Shown: piece after piece, positions 46,601 through 59,400 of the stretch | How positions within the stretch are numbered: position 1 is the stretch's first letter | How the letters are laid out: every line of letters starts with the position of its first letter | Origin: Oncomelania hupensis | Lineage: Eukaryota > Mollusca > Gastropoda > Littorinimorpha > Pomatiopsidae | Reading direction: 5' to 3' | Assembly: GCA_036898135.1 (NCBI GenBank) | Contig: CM072513.1 | Location: 84,386,444 to 84,450,443, forward strand | DNA: 64,000 nucleotides | The notes under the pieces: model-generated | What the model was told of the DNA's origin: nothing | Databases searched by the model: none | What the model saw: the letters and a program-made list of their open reading frames with translations, nothing else | Made by a program: the position numbers and the translations under genes

Positions 46601-49600
46601 TTTAGTCCTAGTCCACAAATACAATAACCTTTAGTCCTAGTCCACAAGTACAGCAACACAATAACCTTTAGTCCTAGTCCACAAGTACAGCAACACAATA
46701 ACCTTTAGTCCTAGTCCACAAGTACAGCAACACAATAACCTTTAGTCCTAGTCCACAAGTACAGCAACACAATAACCTTTAGTCCTAGTCCACAAGTACA
46801 CAATAACCTTTAGTCCTAGTCCACAAGTATAGCAACACAATAACCTTTAGTCCTAGTCCACAAGTACAGCAACACAATAACCTTTAGTCCTAGTCCACAA
46901 GTACAGCAACACAATAACCTTTAGTCCTAGTCCACAAGTACAGCAACACAATAACCTTTAGTCCTAGTCCACAAGTACAGCAACACAATAACCTTTAGTC
47001 CTAGTCCACAAGTACAGCAACACAATAACCTTTAGTCCTAGTCCACAAGTACAGCAACACAATAACCTTTAGTCCTAGTCCACAAGTACAGCAACACAAT
47101 AACCTTTAGTCCTAGTCCACAAGTACAGCAACACAATAACCTTTAGTCCTAGTCCACAAGTACAATAACCTTTAGTCCTAGTCCACAAGTACAGCAACAC
47201 AATAACCTTTAGTCCTAGTCCACAAGTACAGCAACACAATAACCTTTAGTCCTAGTCCACAAGTACAGCAACACAATAACCTTTAGTCCTAGTCCACAAG
47301 TACAGCAACACAATAACCTTTAGTCCTAGTCCACAAGTACAGCAACACAATAACCTTTAGTCCTAGTCCACAAGTACAATAACCTTTAGTCCTAGTCCAC
47401 AAGTACAGCAACACAATAACCTTTAGTCCTAGTCCACAAGTACAGCAACACAATAACCTTTAGTCCTAGTCCACAAGTACAGCAACACAATAACCTTTTT
47501 AGTCCTAGTCCACAAGTACAGCAACACAATAACCTTTAGTCCTAGTCCACAAGTACAGCAACACAATAACCTTTAGTCCTAGTCCACAAGTACAGCAACA
47601 CAATAACCTTTAGTCCTAGTCCACAAGTACAGCAACACAATAACCTTTAGTCCTAGTCCACAAGTACAGCAACACAATAACCTTTAGTCCTAGTCCACAA
47701 GTACAGCAACACAATAACCTTTAGTCCTAGTCCACAAGTACAATAACCTTTAGTCCTAGTCCACAAGTACAGCAACACAATAACCTTTAGTCCTAGTCCA
47801 CAAGTACAGCAACACAATAACCTTTAGTCCTAGTCCACAAGTACAGCAACACAATAACCTTTAGTCCTAGTCCACAAGTACAGCAACACAATAACCTTTA
47901 GTCCTAGTCCACAAGTACAGCAACACAATAACCTTTAGTCCTAGTCCACAAGTACAATAACCTTTAGTCCTAGTCCACAAGTACAGCAACACAATAACCT
48001 TTAGTCCTAGTCCACAAGTACAGCAACACAAATAACCTTTAGTCCTAGTCCACAAGTACAGCAACACAATAACCTTTAGTCCTAGTCCACAAGTACAGCA
48101 ACACAATAACCTGTAGTCCTAGTCCACAAGTACAGCAACACAATAACCTTTAGTCCTAGTCCACAAGTACAATAACCTTTAGTCCTAGTCCACAAGTACA
48201 GCAACACAATAACCTTTAGTCCTAGTCCACAAGTACAGCAACACAATAAACCTTTAGTCCTAGTCCACAAGTACAATAACCTTTAGTCCTAGTCCACAAG
48301 TACAGCAACACAATAACCTTTAGTCCTAGTCCACAAGTACAGCAACACAATAACCTTTAGTCCTAGTCCACAAGTACAGCAACACAATAACCTTTAGTCC
48401 TAGTCCACAAGTACAGCAACACAATAACCTTTAGTCCTAGTCCACAAGTACAGCAACACAATAACCTTTAGTCCTAGTCCACAAGTTACAGCAACACAAT
48501 AACCTTTAGTCCTAGTCCACAAGTACAGCAACACAATAACCTTTAGTCCTAGTCCACAAGTACAGCAACACAATAACCTTTAGTCCTAGTCCACAAGTAC
48601 AGCAACACAATAACCTTTAGTCCTAGTCCACAAGTACAGCAACACAATAACCTTTAGTCCTAGTCCACAAGTACAGCAACACAATAACCTTTAGTCCTAG
48701 TCCACAAGTACAGCAACACAATAACCTTTAGTCCTAGTCCACAAGTACAGCAACACAATAACCTTTAGTCCTAGTCCACAAGTACAGCAACACAATAACC
48801 TTTAGTCCTAGTCCACAAGTACAGCAACACAATAACCTTTAGTCCTAGTCCACAAGTACAATAACCTTTAGTCCTAGTCCACAAGTACAGCAACACAATA
48901 ACCTTTAGTCCTAGTCCACAAGTACAGCAACACAATAACCTTTAGTCCTAGTCCACAAGTACAGCAACACAATAACCTTTAGTCCTAGTCCACAAGTACA
49001 GCAACACAATAACCTTTAGTCCTAGTCCACAAGTACAGCAACACAATAACCTTTAGTCCTAGTCCACAAGTACAGCAACACAATAACCTTTAGTCCTAGT
49101 CCACAAGTACAGCAACACAATAACCTTTAGTCCTAGTCCACAAGTACAGCAACACAATAACCTGTTAGTCCTAGTCCACAAGTATAGCAACACAATAACC
49201 TTTAGTCCTAGTCCACAAGTACAGCAACACAATAACCTTTAGTCCTAGTCCACAAGTACAGCAACACAATAACCTTTAGTCCTAGTCCACAAGTACAGCA
49301 ACACAATAACCTTTAGTCCTAGTCCACAAGTACAATAACCTTTAGTCCTAGTCCACAAGTATAGCAACACAATAACCTTTAGTCCTAGTCCACAAGTACA
49401 ATAACCTTTAGTCCTAGTCCACAAGTATAGCAACACAATAACCTTTTAGTCCTAGTCCACAAGTACAGCAACACAATAACCTTTAGTCCTAGTCCACAAG
49501 TACAGCAACACAATAACCTTTAGTCCTAGTCCACAAGTACAATAACCTTTAGTCCTAGTCCACAAGTATAGCAACACAATAACCTTTAGTCCTAGTCCAC

Positions 49601-52600
49601 AAGTACAGCAACACAATAACCTTTAGTCCTAGTCCACAAGTACAATAACCTTTAGTCCTAGTCCACAAGTATAGCAACACAATAACCTTTAGTCCTAGTC
49701 CACAAGTACAGCAACACAATAACCTTTAGTCCTAGTCCACAAGTACAATAACCTTTTAGTCCTAGTCCACAAGTACAGCAACACAATAACCTTTAGTCCT
49801 AGTCCACAAGTACAGCAACACAATAACCTTTAGTCCTAGTCCACAAGTACAAACACAATAACCTTTAGTCCTAGTCCACAAGTACAGCAACACAAAAAAA
49901 CCTTTAGTCCTAGTCCACAAGTACAGCAACACAATAACCTTTAGTCCTAGTCCACAAGTACAGCAACACAATAACCTTTAGTCCTAGTCCACAAGTACAG
50001 CAACACAATAACCTTTAGTCTAGTCCACAAGTACAGCAACACAATAACCTGTAGTCCTAGTCCACAAGTACAGCAACACAATAACCTTTAGTCCTAGTCC
50101 ACAAGTACAATAACCTTTAGTCCTAGTCCACAAGTATAGCAACACCATAACCTTTAGTCCTAGTCCACAAGTATAGCAACACAATAACCTTTAGTCCTAG
50201 TCCACAAGTACAATAACCTTTAGTCCTAGTCCACAAGTACAGCAACACAATAACCTTTAGTCCTAGTCCACAAGTACAGCAACACAATAACCTTTAGTCC
50301 TAGTCCACAAGTACAGCAACACAATAACCTTTAGTCCTAGTCCACAAGTACAGCAACACAATAACCTTTAGTCCTAGTCACAAGTACAGCAACACAATAA
50401 CCTTTAGTCCTAGTCCACAAGTACAGCAACACAATAACCTTTAGTCCTAGTCCACAAGTACAGCAACACAATAACCTTTAGTCCTAGTCCACAAGTACAG
50501 CAACACAATAACCTTTAGTCCTAGTCCACAAGTACAGCAACACAATAACCTTTAGTCCTAGTCCACAAGTACAGCAACACAATAACCTTTAGTCCTAGTC
50601 CACAAGTACAGCAACACAATAACCTTTAGTCCTAGTCCACAAGTACAGCAACACAATAACCTTTAGTCCTAGTCCACAAGTACAGCAACACAATAACCTT
50701 TAGTCCTAGTCCACAAGTACAGCAACACAATAAGCTTTAGTCCTAGTCCACAAGTACAGCAACACAATAACCTTTAGTCCTAGTCCACAAGTACAGCAAC
50801 ACAATAACCTTTAGTCCTAGTCCACAAGTACAGCAACACAATAACCTTTAGTCCTAGTCCACAAGTACAGCAACACAATAACCTTTAGTCTAGTCCACAA
50901 GTACAGCAACACAATAACCTTTAGTCCTAGTCCACAAGTACAATAACCTTTAGTCCTAGTCCACAAGTATAGCAACACAATAACCTTTTAGTCCTAGTCC
51001 ACAAGTACAATAACCTTTAGTCCTAGTCCACAAGTACAGCAACACAATAACTTTAGTCCTAGTCCACAAGTACAGCAACACAATAACCTTTAGTCCTAGT
51101 CCACAAGTACAGCAACACAATAACCTTTAGTCCTAGTCCACAAGTACAGCAACACAATAACCTTTAGTCCTAGTCCACAAGTACAGCAACACAATAACCT
51201 TTAGTCCTAGTCCACAAGTACAGCAACACAATAACCTTTAGTCCTAGTCCACAAGTACAGCAACACAATAAACCTTTAGTCCTAGTCCACAAGTACAATA
51301 ACCTTTAGTCCTAGTCCACAAGTACAATAACCTTTAGTCCTAGTCCACAAGTATAGCAACACAATAACCTTTAGTCCTAGTCCACAAGTACAATAATAAC
51401 CTTTAGTCCTAGTCCACAAGTACAGCAACACAATAACCTTTAGTCCTAGTCCACAAGTACAGCAACACAATAACCTTTAGTCCTAGTCCCAGCAAGTACA
51501 GCAACACAATAACCTTTAGTCCTAGTCCACAAGTACAGCAACACAATAACCTTTAGTCCTAGTCCACAAGTACAGCAACACAATAACCTTTAGTCCTAGT
51601 CCACAAGTACAATAACCTTTAGTCCTAGTCCACAAGTACAGCAACACAATAACCTTTAGTCCTAGTCCACAAGTACAGCAACACAATAACCTTTAGTCCT
51701 AGTCCACAAGTACAGCAACACAATAACCTTTAGTCCTAGTCCACAAGTACAGCAACACAATAACCTTTAGTCCTAGTCCACAAGTACAGCAACACAATAA
51801 CCTTTAGTCCTAGTCCACAAGTACAGCAACACAATAACCTTTAGTCCTAGTCCACACAGCAACACAATAACCTTTAGTCCTAGTCCACAATTATAGCAAC
51901 ACAATAACCTTTAGTCCTAGTCCACAAGTACAATAACCTTTAGTCCTAGTCCACAAGTACAGCAACACAATAACCTTTAGTCCTAGTCCACAAGTACAGC
52001 AACACAATAACCTTTAGTCCTAGTCCACAAGTACAGCAACACAATAACCTTTAGTCCTAGTCCACAAGTACAATAACCTTTAGTCCTAGTCCACAAGTAC
52101 AGCAACACAATAACCTGTAGTCCTAGTCCACAAGTACAGCAACACAATAACCTTTAGTCCTAGTCCACAAGTACAGCAACACAATAACCTTTAGTCCTAG
52201 TCCACAAGTACAGCAACACAATAACCTGTAGTCCTAGTCCACAAGTACAGCAACATAATAACCTTTAGTCCTAGTCCACAAGTACAATAACCTTTAGTCC
52301 TAGTCCACAAGTAGCAACACAATAACCTTTAGTCCTAGTCCACAAGTACAGCAACACAATAACCTTTAGTCCTAGTCCACAAGTACAATAACCTTTAGTC
52401 CTAGTCCACAAGTACAGCAACACAATAACCTTTAGTCCTAGTCCACAAGTACAGCAACACAATAACCTTTAGTCCTAGTCCACAAGTACAGCAACACAAT
52501 AACCTTTAGTCCTAGTCCACAAGTACAGCAACACAATAACCTTTAGTCCTAGTCCACAAGTACAGCAACACAATAACCTTTAGTCCTAGTCCACAAGTAC

Positions 52601-53378
52601 AGCAACACAATAACCTTTAGTCCTAGTCCACAAGTACAGCAACACAATAACCTTTAGTCCTAGTCCACAAGTACAGCAACACAATAACCTTTAGTCCTAG
52701 TCCACAAGTACAGCAACACAATAACCTTTAGTCCTAGTCCACAAGTACAGCAACACAATAACCTTTAGTCCTAGTCCACAAGTACAGCAACACAATAAAC
52801 CTTTATTCCTAGTCCACAAGTACAGCAACACAATAACCTTTAGTCCTAGTCCACAAGTACAGCAACACAATAACCTTTAGTCCTAGTCCACAAGTACAGC
52901 AACACAATAACCTTTAGTCCTAGTCCACAAGTACAGCAACACAATAACCTTTAGTCCTAGTCCACAAGTACAGCAACACAATAACCTTTAGTCCTAGTCC
53001 ACAAGTACAGCAAACACAATAACCTTTAGTCCTAGTCCACAAGTACAGCAACACAATAACCTTTAGTCCTAGTCCACAAGTACAGCAACACAATAACCTT
53101 TAGTCCTAGTCCACAAGTACAGCAACACAATAACCTTTAGTCCTAGTCCACAAGTACAGCAACACAATAAGCCCTAGTCCACAAGTACAGCAACACAATA
53201 ACCTTTAGTCCTAGTCCACAAGTACAGCAACACAATAACCTTTAGTCCTAGTCCACAAGTACAGCAACACAATAACCTTTAGTCCTAGTCCACAAGTACA
53301 GCAACACAATAACCTTTAGTCCTAGTCCACAAGTACAGCAACACAATAACCTTTATTCCTAGTCCACAAGTATTGCAA

Positions 53379-53447
<69 letters not shown>

Positions 53448-56400
53448 ATAAAAAAAACAATAACCTTTAGTCCTAGTCCACAAGTATAGCAACACAATAA
53501 CCTTTAGTCCTAGTCCACAAGTACAATAACCTTTAGTCCTAGTCCACAAGTACAGCAACACAATAACATTTAGTCCTAGTCCACAAGTACAGCAACACAA
53601 TAACCTTTAGTCCTAGTCCACAAGTACAGCAACACAATAACCTTTAGTCCTAGTCCACAAGTACAGCAACACAATAACCTTTAGTCCTAGTCCACAAGTA
53701 CAGCAACACAATAACCTTTAGTCCTAGTCCACAAGTACAGCAACACAATAACCTTTAGTCCTAGTCCACAAGTACAGCAACACAATAACCTTTAGTCCTA
53801 GTCCACAAGTACAATAACCTTTAGTCCTAGTCCACAAGTACAATAACCTTTAGTCCTAGTCCACAAGTATAGCAACACAATAACCTTTAGTCCTAGTCCA
53901 CAAGTACAATAACCTTTAGTCCTAGTCCACAAGTACAGCAACACAATAACCTTTAGTCCTAGTCCACAAGTACAGCAACAACACAATAACCTTTAGTCCT
54001 AGTCCACAAGTACAGCAACACAATAACCTTTAGTCCTAGTCCACAAGTACAGCAACACAATAACCTTTAGTCCTAGTCCACAAGTACAGCAACACAATAA
54101 CCTTTAGTCCTAGTCCACAAGTACAATAACCTTTAGTCCTAGTCCACAAGTACAGCAACACAATAACCTTTAGTCCTAGTCCACAAGTACAGCAACACAA
54201 TAACCTTTAGTCCTAGTCCACAAGTACAGCAACACAATAACCTTTAGTCCTAGTCCACAAGTACAGCAACACAATAACCTTTAGTCCTAGTCCACAAGTA
54301 CAGCAACACAATAACCTTTAGTCCTAGTCCACAAGTACAGCAACACAATAACCTTTAGTCCTAGTCCACAAGTACAGCAACACAATAACCTTTAGTCCTA
54401 GTCCACATTATAGCAACACAATAACCTTTAGTCCTAGTCCACAAGTACAATAACCTTTAGTCCTAGTCCACAAGTACAGCAACACAATAACCTTTAGTCC
54501 TAGTCCACAAGTACAGCAACACAATAACCTTTAGTCCTAGTCCACAAGTACAGCAACACAATAACCTTTAGTCCTAGTCCACAAGTACAATAACCTTTAG
54601 TCCTAGTCCACAATTACAGCAACACAATAACCTTTAGTCCTAGTCCACAAGTACAGCAACACAATAACCTTTAGTCCTAGTCCACAAGTACAGCAACACA
54701 ATAACCTTTAGTCCTAGTCCACAAGTACAGCAACACAATAACCTGTAGTCCTAGTCCACAAGTACAGCAACACAATAACCTTTAGTCCTAGTCCACAAGT
54801 ACAGCAACACAATAACCTTTAGTCCTAGTCCACAAGTACAGCAACACAATAACCTTTAGTCCTAGTCCACAAGTACAGCAACACAATAACCTTTAGTCCT
54901 AGTCCACAAGTACAATAACCTTTAGTCCTAGTCCACAAGTACAGCAACACAATAACCTTTAGTCCTAGTCCACAAGTACAGCAACACAATAAGCCTTTAG
55001 TCCTAGTCCACAAGTACAGCAACACAATAACCTTTAGTCCTAGTCCACAAGTACAGCAACACAATAACCTTTAGTCCTAGTCCACAAGTACAGCAACACA
55101 ATAACCTTTAGTCCTAGTCCACAAGTACAGCAACACAATAACCTTTAGTCCTAGTCCACAAGTACAGCAACACAATAACCTTTAGTCCTAGTCCACAAGT
55201 ACAGCAACACAATAACCTTTAGTCCTAGTCCACAAGTACAGCAACACAATAACCTTTAGTCCTAGTCCACAAGTACAGCAACACAATAACCTTTAGTCCT
55301 AGTCCACAAGTACAGCAACACAATAACCTTTAGTCCTAGTCCACAAGTACAGCAACACAATAACCTTTAGTCCTAGTCCACAAGTACAGCAACACAATAA
55401 GCTTTAGTCCTAGTCCACAAGTACAGCAACACAATAACCTGTAGTCCTAGTCCACAAGTACAGCAACACAATAAGCTTTAGTCCTAGTCCACAAGTACAG
55501 CAACACAATAAGCTTTAGTCCTAGTCCACAAGTACAGCAACACAATAACCTTTAGTCCTAGTCCACAAGTACAGCAACACAATAACCTTTAGTCCTAGTC
55601 CACAAGTACAGCAACACAATAACCTGTAGTCCTAGTCCACAAGTACAGCAACACAATAACCTTTAGTCCTAGTCCACAAGTACAGCAACACAATAACCTT
55701 TAGTCCTAGTCCACAAGTACAGCAACACAATAACCTGTAGTCCTAGTCCACAAGTACAGCAACACAATAACCTTTAGTCCTAGTCCACAAGTACAGCAAC
55801 ACAATAACCTGTAGTCCTAGTCCACAAGTACAGCAACACAATAACCTTTAGTCCTAGTCCACAAGTACAATAACCTTTAGTCCTAGTCCACAATATAGCA
55901 ACACAATAACCTGTAGTCCTAGTCCACAAGTACAGCAACACAATAACCTTTAGTCCTAGTCCACAAGTACAGCAACACAATAACCTTTAGTCCTAGTCCA
56001 CAAGTACAGCAACACAATAACCTTTAGTCCTAGTCCACAAGTACAATAACCTTTAGTCCTAGTCCACAAGTATAGCAACACAATAACCTTTAGTCCTAGT
56101 CCACAAGTACAATAACCTTTAGTCCTAGTCCACAAGTATAGCAACACAATAACCTTTAGTCCTAGTCCACAAGTACAGCAACACAATAACCTTTAGTCCT
56201 AGTCCACAAGTACAGCAACACAATAACCTTTAGTCCTAGTCCACAAGTACAATAACCTTTAGTCCTAGTCCACAAGTATAGCAACACAATAACCTTTAGT
56301 CCTAGTCCACAAGTACAGCAACACAATAACCTTTAGTCCTAGTCCACAAGTACAATAACCTTTAGTCCTAGTCCACAAGTATAGCAACACAATAACCTTT

Positions 56401-59400
56401 AGTCCTAGTCCACAAGTACAGCAACACAATAACCTTTAGTCCTAGTCCACAAGTACAATAACCTTTAGTCCTAGTCCACAAGTACAGCAACACAATAACC
56501 TTTAGTCCTAGTCCACAAGTATAGCAACACAATAACCTTTAGTCCTAGTCCACAAGTACAATAACCTTTAGTCCTAGTCCACAAGTACAGCAACAAATAA
56601 CCTTTAGTCCTAGTCCACAAGTACAGCAACACAATAACCTTTAGTCCTAGTCCACAAGTACAGCAACACAATAACCTTTAGTCCTAGTCCACAAGTACAG
56701 CAACACAATAACCTTTAGTCCTAGTCCACAAGTACAGCAACACAATAACCTGTAGTCCTAGTCCACAAGTACAGCAACATAATAACCTTTAGTCCTAGTC
56801 CACAAGTACAATAACCTTTAGTCCTAGTCCACAAGTATAGCAACACAATAACCTTTAGTCCTAGTCCACAAGTATAGCAACACAATAACCTTTAGTCCTA
56901 GTCCACAAGTACAATAACCTTTAGTCCTAGTCCACAAGTACAGCAACACAATAACCTTTAGTCCTAGTCCACAAGTACAGCAACACAATAACCTTTAGTC
57001 CTAGTCCACAAGTACAGCAACACAATAACCTTTAGTCCTAGTCCACAAGTACAGCAACACAATAACCTTTAGTCCTAGTCCACAAGTACAGCAACACAAT
57101 AACCTTTAGTCCTAGTCCACAAGTACAGCAACACAATAACCTTTAGTCCTAGTCCACAAGTACAGCAACACAATAACCTTTAGTCCTAGTCCACAAGTAC
57201 AGCAACACAATAACCTTTAGTCCTAGTCCACAAGTACAGCAACACAATAAACTTTAGTCCTAGTCCACAAGTACAGCAACACAATAACCTTTAGTCCTAG
57301 TCCACAAGTACAGCAACACAATAACCTTTAGTCCTAGTCCACAAGTACAGCAACACAATAACCTTTAGTCCTAGTCCACAAGTACAGCAACACAATAACT
57401 TTAGTCCTAGTCCACAAGTACAGCAACACAATAAGCTTTAGTCCTAGTCCACAAGTACAGCAACACAATAACCTTTAGTCCTAGTCCACAAGTACAGCAA
57501 CACAATAACCTTTAGTCCTAGTCCACAAGTACAGCAACACAATAAGCTTTAGCCCTAGTCCACAAGTACAGCAACACAATAACCTTTAGTCCTAGTCCAC
57601 AAGTACAGCAACACAATAACCTTTAGTCCTAGTCCACAAGTACAATAACCTTTAGTCCTAGTCCACAAGTATAGCAACACAATAACCTTTAGTCCTAGTC
57701 CACAAGTACAATAACCTTTAGTCCTAGTCCACAAGTACAGCAACACAATAACCTTTAGTCCTAGTCCACAAGTACAGCAACACAATAACCTTTAGTCCTA
57801 GTCCACAAGTACAGCAACACAATAACCTTTAGTCCTAGTCCACAAGTACAGCAACACAATAACCTTTAGTCCTAGTCCACAAGTACAGCAACACAATAAC
57901 CTTTAGTCCTAGTCCACAAGTACAGCAACACAATAACCTTTAGTCCTAGTCCACAAGTACAGCAACACAATAACCTTTAGTCCTAGTCCACAAGTACAGC
58001 AACATAATAACCTTTAGTCCTAGTCCACAAGTACAATAACCTTTAGTCCTAGTCCACAAGTACAGCAACACAATAACCTTTAGTCCTAGTCCACAAGTAC
58101 AGCAACACAATAACCTTTAGTCCTAGTCCACAAGTACAGCAACACAATAACCTTTAGTCCTAGTCCACAAATACAATAACCTTTAGTCCTAGTCCACAAG
58201 TACCTATCCTATCCTATCCTATCCTGTCCCGTAACCCGAAGGTCGTAGGGGCACCACAGATGATCGTTTAACCAGCATACTCCATCTTTCTCTGTCCTCA
58301 GCAGCCCTGATGGCTTCGCTCAGTGTCAAACCAGTCCATTCTCGAATGTTGTCCTCCCACCTCTTTTTCGGTCTCCCTCTTCTTCTACCTCCTTGCACTG
58401 TGCCTTGCAGAATAGTCTTTGCAAGGCCTGATGATCTGGTGACGTGGCCATACCACCGAAGTTTCCGTTTCTTCACCACTGTTAGCAGGTCATCGTGTTG
58501 TCCAATGGCTTGTGTGATGGTCTGTCGGACTTCGTCGTTGGTGATGTGTTGGGTATAGGAAATGCCCAGAAGTCTTCTGTAGCACCTCATCTCCATGCTT
58601 TGTATTCTTCGTTGGAGATCTGCTGTGAGGGTCCATGCTTCGCAAGCATATAGGAAGATGGAGATGACAAGGGAGCGCAGCAGTCAGTCTACTTTGGAAT
58701 GTAGACTGATGGTCCTGTCTTTCCAAATGGGCTTCAACCTTGTCAGGGCAGCAGTTGTTTGTGCGATCCTGGAGAGGACTTCCTGTCGGGACCCATTGTC
58801 TGATACAATGGCTCCTAAATATTTGAAGCTATGCACTGTGTCGAGGGATTGGCCTTGGACTTTGATGTCCGTATTGATGCCATTGGTGTTGTTGGTCATC
58901 ATTTTGGTCTTCTCTGCACTTATTTCCATTCCATAGGCTTTGGAGGTGGTGTCAAGCCTCTGTACCAGCTGTTCAAGTTCTTGTTCCTCTCCAGCCAATC
59001 CATCAATGTCATCTGCAAAACGAAGATTGGAGATTGCTCTACCCCCTATGCTGACTGTGCCTTCATGGTCTGCAAGAGCATCCGACATGATGCGCTCTAG
59101 GAAGATGTTGAAGAGTGTTGGAGAGAGTAGGCATCCTTGACGCACACCGATTGTTGTTCTGAACCAATTCCCGATGGCTCTGTTGTGGAGGACTGCACTG
59201 GTAGCCTTGTCATACAGGCTTTTGATGACTTCAATAATTTTAGGGCTGATGTTGTACACTTTCATTGTTGCCCATAGAGCTGCATGCCAGACTCGGTCAA
59301 ACGCCTTCTTGAAGTCTATGAACACATGATATAGATGTTGTTGGTGCTGTAGGTATTTCTCACAGATTATTCTGAGGTTGAAAATCTGCTCAGTGGTATT

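Larger units (their letters stand above)
34332..58203. repeat. 37-bp minisatellite array, main block (~650 units, 23.9 kb)
   Basis: Head-to-tail 37-bp units (clear example 34383-34419; plus strand begins CCACAAGTACAGCAACAC). Variants include a 29-bp unit lacking GCAACACA, GTATAGC for GTACAGC, AAGCTTTAG, CCTGTAG and CTTTAGACC. The unit count is estimated from length. The array fills the intron between exons 61566-61798 and 34217-34326, and its first unit (34332-34368) abuts the splice acceptor. Open frames with a 37-residue period ([13 protein letters not shown]) are a by-product of three units being 111 bp. Confidence 0.98.

Noticed and set aside
35250..57785. Many 60-79-residue minus-strand frames with repeated [19 protein letters not shown]
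   Set aside because: They are translations of the 37-bp satellite (three units make 111 bp) and begin and end at unit variants. There is no sign of a real gene.
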